Below are positions 8,054 to 13,583 of a DNA stretch of 14,044 nucleotides, in pieces. The DNA is from DASZHJ01 sp035938015 (GTDB lineage: Bacteria > Pseudomonadota > Alphaproteobacteria > ATCC43930 > CGMCC-115725). The stretch covers positions 1 to 14,044 of the forward strand of contig DASZHJ010000096.1 in NCBI GenBank assembly GCA_035938015.1. The letters run 5' to 3'. Under the pieces are notes generated by a model that was given only the letters and a program-made list of their open reading frames with translations, made no database searches and was not told the origin of the DNA. Position 1 is the stretch's first letter; each line of letters opens with the position of its first letter. A program made the position numbers and the translations under genes.

Positions 8054-8061
8054 TTGATCAA
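8054..8061. promoter_or_regulatory. TTGATCAA palindrome in the divergent intergenic region
   Basis: A perfect 8-bp palindrome two bases from the 19-bp dyad at 8064-8082. Alone it is too short to call an operator; its closeness to the larger dyad and its place between divergent genes make it worth marking. On the minus strand TTGATC could be a -35 element for the transporter operon, but I see no convincing -10 at 16-18 bases. Confidence 0.3.
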
Positions 8062-8063
8062 TT

Positions 8064-8082
8064 GCTCATCATGATGGTGAGC
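8064..8082. promoter_or_regulatory. 19-bp near-perfect dyad, candidate operator
   Basis: GCTCATCATGATGGTGAGC. Eight of nine base pairs around the central G are Watson-Crick and the ninth is T/G. It sits 77 bp upstream of the binding-protein ATG and about 134 bp upstream of the monooxygenase ATG, where a regulator of the minus-strand operon, or of both arms, would bind. The size fits a dimeric helix-turn-helix protein (TetR, GntR or similar). Which regulator binds is unknown; the only one encoded in the window is the TetR protein at 9434-10123. Confidence 0.45.
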
Positions 8083-8159
8083 GCGCGGCGATGCGTCTAG
8101 GGGAAAATGGCGGGATGCGATGGCGCAAGCGCGGCGGGTCTGCGGTCGAGCGGGCGAGG

Positions 8160-8188
8160 TTGACCCTCTACCTTATCAAATGATAAAA
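8160..8188 (+). promoter_or_regulatory. Candidate sigma70-type promoter of the monooxygenase gene
   Basis: TTGACC (8160-8165) is followed after 17 bases by ATAAAA (8183-8188), or after 18 by TAAAAA. This A/T-rich patch is rare in the surrounding GC-rich DNA and ends 28 bases before the ATG at 8217. The -10 element matches the consensus only partly. Confidence 0.45.
8173..8186. promoter_or_regulatory. 14-bp palindrome overlapping the monooxygenase promoter, candidate operator
   Basis: TTATCA-AA-TGATAA: perfect 6-bp arms with a 2-base spacer, lying between the -35 and -10 elements and covering part of the -10. A repressor bound here would block the promoter. The TetR-family gene next downstream is the natural candidate. 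The palindrome is seen directly; the binding partner is inferred. Confidence 0.5.
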
Positions 8189-8204
8189 AGCGACTGATCG
8201 GCGC

Positions 8205-8212
8205 AAGGAGAG
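8205..8212 (+). promoter_or_regulatory. Ribosome binding site of the monooxygenase gene
   Basis: AAGGAGAG with its AAGGAG core at 8205-8210, six bases before the ATG at 8217. It fixes that start. Confidence 0.8.
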
Positions 8213-8216
8213 CTCG

Positions 8217-9320
8217 ATGAAGCTCGGCTATTTCACGATGCCGCTGCATCCGCCAACGCGCAACTACACCGAAACCCTCAAGGAAGACCGCGAGGCGATC
8301 GTGCTCGCGGACCGGTTGGGGTATGCCGAGGCTTTCGTCGGCGAGCACGTGACCGACCGTGCGGAGACCATCACCTCGTGCCTTGCGTTTATTGCGAGCC
8401 TGATCGACGCGACCAAGCGGATCAAGCTCGGCAGCGGTACCGTGAACCTGCCGAACTCGCATCCCGCGACGGTGGCTGCGCAGGTCTCCATGATCGATCA
8501 CCTGTTGGAGGGGCGTTTCCTGTTCGGTATCAGTCCCGGCGGCTTGCGCTCGGACGCCGAGGCATTCGGCAATCTCGACAGCGACCGCACGGCGATGTTC
8601 GTCGAGGCGATCGACATGGTGCTGAAGCTCTGGACGACGGAGCCGCCCTACAAGCTCGAGGGCAAATTCTGGAAGGTCACCACCGAACGCACCCTCGATA
8701 TCGAGATCGGCCAAGGCGCGATCTTGAGACCCTATCAGAATCCGCACCCGCCCATCGTCGTGACGGCGGTGGCGCCGTTCTCGAAGGGGGTGGTCGCCGC
8801 GGCTGAGCGCGGTTGGACGCCGATTTCCGCGAATTTCTTGCAGCCGCCCTGGGTCGGCTCGCACTGGCCGAAATACGAGGAAGGCTGCAAGAACGCCGGC
8901 CGCGTCGCCGACCGGCGCGACTGGCGCGTCGCCAAGAGCATATTTGTGGCTGACGACGAAGCGACCGCGCGCCGCTACGCCAAGGAAGAGGGCAGTCCCT
9001 ATCGCTTCTATTTCCGCAACCTCATGCGCAAGCTCATCGGCAACGGCCGTCCGGAGCTGTTTAAGCGCGACCGCGCCATGCCGGATTCGGCCATTACGCT
9101 CGATTATGTCGTGGATTCCCTGGTGATTTGCGGCACCGTGAATAGCGTGGTGGATCAGCTCCTGGCTTTCCGCGAGGTCACCGGCGATTTCGGCACGTTG
9201 CTGTACGCCGGGCACGATTGGGTCGATGCCAGACTGGGGCGTCGCTCCATGGAGTTGATGGCGAGCGAGGTGATGTCGCGCCTCAACAAGGCGATCGGCG
9301 TCTCGGCGGCGGCGGAATAG
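8217..9320 (+). CDS. LLM-class flavin-dependent monooxygenase (bacterial luciferase family)
   Basis: A 367-residue TIM-barrel FMN-dependent oxidoreductase. Relatives use reduced flavin and O2 to oxygenate small organics such as terpenes, alkanes, ketones, sulfonates and amines. It begins MKLGYFTMPLHPP, the usual first strand. GEHVTDR (42-48) places H44 where luciferase alpha has its active-site histidine. LGSGTVNLPNSHP (71-83) and DHLLEGRFLFGISPGG (94-109) are the standard family blocks, and PPIVVTAVAP (178-187) lies in the later barrel region. Length is normal. No dedicated flavin reductase gene is visible nearby, so reduced FMN must come from elsewhere. It is the first gene of the rightward cassette, with a promoter and palindrome immediately upstream and a TetR gene 113 bp downstream. 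The LimB/luciferase-alpha-like subgroup seems likely; substrate unknown. Confidence 0.93.
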   Translation: MKLGYFTMPLHPPTRNYTETLKEDREAIVLADRLGYAEAFVGEHVTDRAETITSCLAFIASLIDATKRIKLGSGTVNLPNSHPATVAAQVSMIDHLLEGRFLFGISPGGLRSDAEAFGNLDSDRTAMFVEAIDMVLKLWTTEPPYKLEGKFWKVTTERTLDIEIGQGAILRPYQNPHPPIVVTAVAPFSKGVVAAAERGWTPISANFLQPPWVGSHWPKYEEGCKNAGRVADRRDWRVAKSIFVADDEATARRYAKEEGSPYRFYFRNLMRKLIGNGRPELFKRDRAMPDSAITLDYVVDSLVICGTVNSVVDQLLAFREVTGDFGTLLYAGHDWVDARLGRRSMELMASEVMSRLNKAIGVSAAAE

Positions 9321-9358
9321 CGCGGTTTGGTCGGCCCCTCGGGACCATATCCCCGCCA

Positions 9359-9387
9359 TTGACGCTCGCCCGCCGATCACTTATCGA
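9359..9387 (+). promoter_or_regulatory. Candidate promoter of the TetR-family regulator gene
   Basis: TTGACG (9359-9364), a 17-base spacer, then TATCGA (9382-9387). It lies between the monooxygenase stop and the proposed TTG start at 9434, and is overlapped by the dyad at 9366-9395. The -35 resembles that of the monooxygenase promoter (TTGACC), and spacing is the same. The -10 is only partly consensus. Confidence 0.4.
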
Positions 9388-9395
9388 TCGGGCGA
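9366..9395. promoter_or_regulatory. Inverted repeat over the regulator promoter, candidate autoregulatory operator or stem-loop
   Basis: TCGCCCG (9366-9372) and CGGGCGA (9389-9395) are perfect 7-bp arms with 16 bases between. Inside is a second, slightly offset pair, CCGATC (9373-9378) and GATCGG (9386-9391). The element overlaps the -10 and spacer of the candidate promoter, so autoregulation by the encoded TetR protein is plausible. It could instead be a transcript stem-loop after the monooxygenase gene, but no T-run follows, so I do not call a terminator. Confidence 0.4.
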
Positions 9396-9433
9396 ATGCT
9401 TTCGCGCGCCTAGCGCGTCTCGGAGCCCGCCGA

Positions 9434-10123
9434 TTGCCTTTTCCAAAACACCGCCGAGCGCCGGCGCCAAAGCTCAAGCCGAGGCCGCGCCGCGGCCGAA
9501 GGCTGGCGGCCGCCGACCGCGAGCAGGAGATTCTGGCGGGCGCCATCCGATATTTTGCCGAGGTCGGATTTAACGGGCAAACGCGGCAACTTGCGGAACG
9601 CCTCGGCATCACGCAGCCGCTGCTCTATCGCTATTTCCCGACGAAGCGGGATCTGATCGAGCGGGTCTTTGCGGATGTATTCTTGAAACGCGTCGATCCC
9701 ACCTGGGGCGAGCTGATCCATGACCGCTTGAGGCCGCTCGAGGATCGTCTATTGGAGTTCTACGAGCGATATTCGCGTGCGACGTATACCTACGAATGGA
9801 TTCGTATCTACATGTTCTCCGCGCTGATGGGGAATAGCATCAACCGGCGATATATCAGGATCGTGGAGGCACGGATCTTGAGGCCGATCTGCGCCGAGTT
9901 CCGTCATGCCTGCGGATTGGCCGATCCCGATGCCGTGCCGATCAGCGAGCTCGAGCTTGAGCATGCGTGGGTGATGCACGGCGGTCTCTTCTATTATGCG
10001 GTGCGCAAGTACATCTATCACAGCCGTGTCGGTGGCGATTTCGCCGCCATCGTTCACCGGTCGGTCGCCGTCATGATCGAAGGCATTCGCGCGATCGGTC
10101 TGGGGGCAGGGAGCGCCGAATGA
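9434..10123 (+). CDS. TetR/AcrR-family transcriptional regulator
   Basis: A 229-residue one-component repressor-type protein if the TTG at 9434 is used. The TetR N-terminal domain spans about residues 29-75: DREQEILAGAIRYFAEVGF (helix 1 region), then the helix-turn-helix TRQLAERLGITQPLLYRYFPTKRDLIERVF. QPLLYRYF is the signature recognition helix. The C-terminal part (about 80-225) is the usual helical ligand/dimer domain, with many aromatics (YSRATYTYEWIRIYMF). About 25 Arg/Lys/Pro-rich residues precede the domain. No ATG or GTG is available after the monooxygenase stop. The TTG at 9434 has a GGAG site at 9422-9425, whereas the TTG at 9359 coincides with a -35-like element. Its stop overlaps the next ATG (ATGA), so it is co-translated with the dehydrogenase. 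Probable regulator of this cassette through the palindromes at 8173 and 9366. Family is sure; the start is moderately sure. Confidence 0.88.
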   Translation: MPFPKHRRAPAPKLKPRPRRGRRLAAADREQEILAGAIRYFAEVGFNGQTRQLAERLGITQPLLYRYFPTKRDLIERVFADVFLKRVDPTWGELIHDRLRPLEDRLLEFYERYSRATYTYEWIRIYMFSALMGNSINRRYIRIVEARILRPICAEFRHACGLADPDAVPISELELEHAWVMHGGLFYYAVRKYIYHSRVGGDFAAIVHRSVAVMIEGIRAIGLGAGSAE

Positions 10124-10989
10124 AGGTCGGTCTGGTCGGCGTCGGTATCATGGGCTCGGCGATCGCCGGAAATCTCCTGAAGCAGGGCGCGACGGTCGTG
10201 GGCTATGACGTCGACGAGCGCCGCATGGCCGGCCTTGCCGCTGCCGGCGGCGTGCCCGCGCGATCCGCGAGCGAGGTAGCGAGCCAGGTGGAGATCGTCC
10301 TCACCAGCCTGCCCAGTGCCGCGGCTCTCGCCATGACGGTCGAGGGCATACTCGCAAACCAGCGCTCGGGTCTCGTGGTCGCGGAGCTCAGCACGCTGCC
10401 GATGGAGGTGAAGCTCGACGCCCGCGACCGGCTGGCGGCCGCGGGGATCGCGCTCCTCGATTGCCCCTTGAGCGGAACCGGCGCTCAAGCCGCGACAGGC
10501 GATCTCGCGGTCTATGCCTCGGGCGAGCGCACGGCCTTTGACCGCGCGGAGCCCGTCTTCGCCAAGTTCTCGCGCGTCGCGCATTACCTGGGTGAATTCG
10601 GCAACGGCAGCAAAATGAAGTTCGTCGCGAACCTGCTGGTCGCCATCCACAACGTCGCCAGCGCCGAGGCGATGGTGCTCGGGATGAAGGCGGGGCTCGG
10701 TCCCGAGGAGATCGCCAGAGTGATCGCGAGCGGCGCCGGCACATCGAAGGTGTTCGAGCTGCGCGCGCCGCTCATGGTCCAGGGCAACTACGCACCGACC
10801 ATGAAGATCGATATCTGGCAAAAAGACATGGCGGTGATTGCCGACTACGCCGCGAGCCTTGGAGTCACGACGCCGCTCTTCACCGCGAGCATCCCGGTCT
10901 ATAACGCCGCCCAGACGCAAGGCCACGGCGGCGAGGACACAGCCGCTGTTTGCTCGGTACTGGAGCGCATGGCGGGCCTGAAGCGCTAA
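10120..10989 (+). CDS. NAD(P)-dependent oxidoreductase, 3-hydroxyisobutyrate dehydrogenase family
   Basis: A 289-residue beta-hydroxyacid dehydrogenase. The Rossmann glycine motif is VGVGIMGSAIAGNL (6-19), ending the second strand in D30 (GYDVD), which would suit NAD more than NADP, although this is only a hint. The substrate loop is DCPLSGTGAQAATGDL (114-129). The catalytic block GNGSKMKFVANL (161-172) follows the G-x-G-x-x-x-K-x-x-x-N pattern, putting K167 as catalytic lysine and N171 as its partner. The family oxidises 3-hydroxyacids or reduces semialdehydes such as tartronate or succinic semialdehyde. Start ATG at 10120 overlaps the tetR stop and has AGGGAG at 10108-10113. Length is standard. 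Context suggests a step after oxygenation of the cassette substrate; the exact substrate cannot be read from sequence. Confidence 0.93.
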   Translation: MKVGLVGVGIMGSAIAGNLLKQGATVVGYDVDERRMAGLAAAGGVPARSASEVASQVEIVLTSLPSAAALAMTVEGILANQRSGLVVAELSTLPMEVKLDARDRLAAAGIALLDCPLSGTGAQAATGDLAVYASGERTAFDRAEPVFAKFSRVAHYLGEFGNGSKMKFVANLLVAIHNVASAEAMVLGMKAGLGPEEIARVIASGAGTSKVFELRAPLMVQGNYAPTMKIDIWQKDMAVIADYAASLGVTTPLFTASIPVYNAAQTQGHGGEDTAAVCSVLERMAGLKR

Positions 10990-11172
10990 ACGTCCGCCGT
11001 TCCCGGATTCGCCGGAATCGGACTCGGTCCCCTGCCGTGCCTCGGAACTTGCTTCGTCCGCCCGAATTTTTGTGGATGATGCCGAGCGTTCCATGCTTCG
11101 GCCCTCGCCGTAGCAACCGCTGTCCAGCCCGGCGAGACTCTCCGTTGCACCAACGCCCGGATGTGCCAAACC
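10990..11172 (+). other. Intergenic region before the decarboxylase gene
   Basis: 183 bp without a supportable gene. Two weak dyads are present: GATTC/GAATC around 11006-11019, and GCCGA/TCGGC at 11081-11102. Neither is followed by a T-run placed as in a terminator. I see no convincing -35/-10 pair. The gap is large enough for the decarboxylase and alkyltransferase genes to have their own promoter. Confidence 0.4.
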
Positions 11173-12558
11173 ATGACCAACCTTCTCGACGTCGCCGCCG
11201 CTCATGCCGCGAGATATTTCGAGAGCCTCTCTGATCGGCCGATCCCCGCGGCCGCCGGCATCGCGGAGCTGCGGCGTCGTCTCGGCAAGCCGATGCCCGA
11301 AAACGGCATGCCGGCGGAGGAAGCGATCGACGAACTCGTCCGCGATGCCGAGGGAGGGATTCTCGGCTCCGGCAGTGGGCGGTTTTTCGGCTGGGTGATC
11401 GGTGGCACGCTTCCGGTCGCGTTGGCCGCGGATTGGCTCACGTCTGCGTGGGACCAGAACGCGGCGTCGAACGCGACCGCGCCCGCCGAGGCGGTGGTCG
11501 AGGAGATTTGTGGGGCGTGGTTGAAGGAGCTATTCGGAATCCCGACCTCGGCTTCGTTTGCCTTCGTGACAGGTTGTCAAATGGCGCACACGACGGCGCT
11601 TGCCGCCGCGCGGAACAAGCTGCTGCGCGACCGCGGATGGGACGTGGAGAGATCAGGCCTGGCAGGCGCCCCGCCTCTCCGAATCCTGACCACCGAGAAC
11701 CGGCACGAGTCGATCATTCGCTCCGCGCGCCTGCTCGGTCTCGGCACCGAGGCTATCGATTATGTGCCCGCCGACAATATCGGGCGGATGCAGATGGGCG
11801 CGCTCGAGGCGGCGCTCCAGCGCACGTCCGAGGCGTCCGTCGTCGTTTGCCTGCAGGCGGGGGACTTGAACACCGGCGTCTTCGATCCCTTCGAGCGCGC
11901 CTGCCAAATCGCCCACGCGGCGAAGGCCTGGGTACACATCGACGGCGCCATCGGGCTCTGGGTCGCCGCGAGCGAACGGTATCGCCATTTGCTGTATGGC
12001 GTGGCGGGCGCGGATTCCTGGGCGACGGACGCGCACAAATGGCTGAATGTACCGTTCGACTCTGGTTTGGTTCTCGTTTCGCACGCCGCCGCTCACCGGG
12101 CCGCCTTTGCGCAGGAGACCAGCTATTCGATCCCGCAAGAGGGTCTGCGCAACCAGAAGGACTGGAACCCCGAATGGTCGCGGCGCGGCCGTGGCTTTCC
12201 CGTTTACGCGGCGATGCGCGCGCTCGGCTGCTCGGGGATCGCTGAGATCGTCGAGCGCTGCTGTGCGCATGCCGAGCGGCTGGTCAGAAACATCGGAGAG
12301 CTTCCAGGCGCCGAGATCCTGGCGGAGCCGGTCATCAATCAGGGCCTAGTGCGTTTCTTGTCGCGCCACGGCAACCACGACCAATTTACCGATGAGGTAA
12401 TCCGGCGTATCCAGTCTCGGGGTGTCGCGTGGTTCGGCGGCTCGACCTGGCGCGGTATGCGGGTGATGCGCATCTCCGTCTGCAATTGGCTCACCAGCGA
12501 GGACGACATCACGCGTACAATTGCGAGCGTGCAGGAGGTGCTTGCCGATGCCAGCTAA
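11173..12558 (+). CDS. PLP-dependent group II decarboxylase-like enzyme (fold type I)
   Basis: A 461-residue enzyme of the aromatic-L-amino-acid/glutamate decarboxylase superfamily, also often labelled aspartate aminotransferase family. Visible active-site elements are the cofactor phosphate loop FVTGCQMAHTTALAAAR (131-147), ENRHES (175-180) with H178 in the position that stacks on the PLP ring, HIDGAIGLW (255-263) with D257 for the pyridine nitrogen, and TDAHKWLNVPFDSG (285-298) with K289 as the Schiff-base lysine. The early block GRFFGWVIGG (69-78) corresponds to the substrate-side HPRFFGFV-like region. ATG 11173 gives the usual N-terminus MTNLLDVAAAHAARYFESL. ATG 11161 (four residues longer) is an equal alternative, and neither has a strong ribosome site. 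Decarboxylation is likely but not proven; a lyase or aminotransferase-like activity is possible. It overlaps the next gene by 11 bp. Confidence 0.9.
   Translation: MTNLLDVAAAHAARYFESLSDRPIPAAAGIAELRRRLGKPMPENGMPAEEAIDELVRDAEGGILGSGSGRFFGWVIGGTLPVALAADWLTSAWDQNAASNATAPAEAVVEEICGAWLKELFGIPTSASFAFVTGCQMAHTTALAAARNKLLRDRGWDVERSGLAGAPPLRILTTENRHESIIRSARLLGLGTEAIDYVPADNIGRMQMGALEAALQRTSEASVVVCLQAGDLNTGVFDPFERACQIAHAAKAWVHIDGAIGLWVAASERYRHLLYGVAGADSWATDAHKWLNVPFDSGLVLVSHAAAHRAAFAQETSYSIPQEGLRNQKDWNPEWSRRGRGFPVYAAMRALGCSGIAEIVERCCAHAERLVRNIGELPGAEILAEPVINQGLVRFLSRHGNHDQFTDEVIRRIQSRGVAWFGGSTWRGMRVMRISVCNWLTSEDDITRTIASVQEVLADAS
12533..12538 (+). promoter_or_regulatory. Ribosome binding site of the alkyltransferase gene, inside the decarboxylase gene
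   Basis: A perfect AGGAGG within the last codons of the decarboxylase, nine bases before ATG 12548. It selects that start and indicates translational coupling of the two genes. Confidence 0.75.
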
Positions 12559-13144
12559 GTCGCGGTCCACGCAGGCGCCGGAAACGCGCCTTTTCTTTAG
12601 CCGGGTGAAATCGCCGATCGGGACGATCCTGCTTGCGTGCGCAGGGGACAAGCTGTGCGCGCTGGAGTTTGCCGACAGCGAGGATCGGATGCTGGCGGCG
12701 CTACGCCGCCGCCATGGCGACTTCAAAGCAATAAAAGCCGTCGACCCCGGTCGGATTTGCACCCGTATCGGCGCCTATCTGCTGGGCGAGCTCGACGCGC
12801 TCGATGAAATCGTGGTCGATGGGGGCGGGACGGAGTTTCAGCGCAGGGTCTGGGCCGGCTTGCGCAAGATCGAGCCGGGTCAAGTCGTGAGCTATGCTGC
12901 GCTGGCGAAGCGGCTGGGCATGCCGAAAACCATCCGCGCCGTTGCGCGTGCCAACGCCCTCAACCCCATCAGTATCGTCGTGCCATGCCATCGCGTGATC
13001 GGCAGTGATGGCACGCTGACCGGGTATGGCGGTGGCTTGCCACGCAAGCGCTGGCTGCTGGAGCACGAGGGCGTGGTTTTGCCGTCGTCTGCCTTGCGAG
13101 TCACGCGGGATCGCCGGTATCGGGCACCAAGCCCGCCGCCTTGA
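12548..13144 (+). CDS. ogt: Methylated-DNA--[protein]-cysteine S-methyltransferase (O6-alkylguanine DNA alkyltransferase)
   Basis: A 198-residue suicide DNA repair protein that moves the alkyl group from O6-alkylguanine (or O4-alkylthymine) to its own cysteine. The active site is IVVPCHRVIG (143-152) with C147 as acceptor. TEFQRRVWAGLRKIEPGQVVSYAALAKRLG (95-124) is the usual DNA-binding helix-turn-helix stretch. AVARANALNP (131-140) replaces the more common AVGxAxxxNP, so the first Gly is Ala. TGYGGGLPRKRWLLEHEG (158-175) completes the core, with E173. An N-terminal ribonuclease-like domain fills residues 15-90. About 20 extra residues follow the core, Arg- and Pro-rich, and lie in the overlap with the convergent gene. 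Start ATG 12548 overlaps the decarboxylase stop by 11 bp. Its place in a catabolic gene row may be incidental. Confidence 0.95.
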   Translation: MPAKSRSTQAPETRLFFSRVKSPIGTILLACAGDKLCALEFADSEDRMLAALRRRHGDFKAIKAVDPGRICTRIGAYLLGELDALDEIVVDGGGTEFQRRVWAGLRKIEPGQVVSYAALAKRLGMPKTIRAVARANALNPISIVVPCHRVIGSDGTLTGYGGGLPRKRWLLEHEGVVLPSSALRVTRDRRYRAPSPPP

Positions 13145-13541
13145 TGCCGGCGATGGCGCAGAGTTCGTCGTTTCCCGAGGCGTCGCCGCTGATGCCGACG
13201 GAGCCGATGATCTCGCCGCCGGCATTGCGGATCAGCACGCCGCCGGGCACCGGCACCATGCGGCCGTCCGCAAGCTCGGAGAGCATGTTGTAGAAGATCG
13301 GCGCTTTTTGCGCCCGTCGCTCCAGCTCGCGCCCTCCAAAGCCCATGCCGAGCACGCCCCAAGCTTTGGCAGTGGCGATCTGGGGCCGGAGCAGACTCGA
13401 CTTGTCCTCGCGCTTGAGCGCCACCAGGTGCCCGCCGGCGTCCAGCACCGCCACGGTGAGCGGGTGATAGCCGCGCGCGCGTCCTTCCGCGATTGCCGTA
13501 TCGACGATGATCGAGGCCGCGGCCAATGTCAGCTTTGTCAT
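13101..13541 (-). CDS. GlcG/HbpS-family (heme-degrading domain) protein
   Basis: A 146-residue GlcG/HbpS-like protein. Members are small alpha/beta proteins found beside glycolate, diol or catabolic dehydrogenase genes; a few bind heme or cobalamin, and most have no proven role. Family marks are the first helix LTLAAASIIVDTAIAEGRARG (5-24), LTVAVLDAGGHLVALKRED (28-46), RPQIATAKAWG (52-62), VPVPGGVLIRNAGGEIIGSVGISG (96-119) and the terminal SGNDELCAIAGI (122-133), which matches the common D-E-x-C-A-x-A-G-I motif. No signal peptide, so cytoplasmic. ATG 13541 has a GGAGA site 4 bases upstream. It lies 42 bp after the phosphatase-family gene on the same strand. Its last 44 bp overlap the alkyltransferase gene tail-to-tail; only non-conserved tails are involved. 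Confidence 0.9.
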   Translation of the reverse strand: MTKLTLAAASIIVDTAIAEGRARGYHPLTVAVLDAGGHLVALKREDKSSLLRPQIATAKAWGVLGMGFGGRELERRAQKAPIFYNMLSELADGRMVPVPGGVLIRNAGGEIIGSVGISGDASGNDELCAIAGIKAAGLVPDTGDPA

Positions 13542-13583
13542 GACTTCTCCGATGTTCGTGATGCGAGCAGGTGGGCACCCGGT

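Noticed and set aside
8097..9380. 427-codon open frame on the minus strand opposite the monooxygenase
   Set aside because: No recognisable motif, low-complexity Arg/His/Ala composition, and it runs through the promoter/palindrome segment. A shadow frame.
11006..11102. Possible terminator after the dehydrogenase gene
   Set aside because: The dyads found have only 5-bp stems, and the nearby TTTTT (around 11067-11071) is not directly after either stem.
10054..11205. 383-codon open frame on the minus strand opposite the dehydrogenase and intergenic region
   Set aside because: No motif; it is antisense to a well-defined Rossmann-fold enzyme and crosses non-coding DNA without a credible start.
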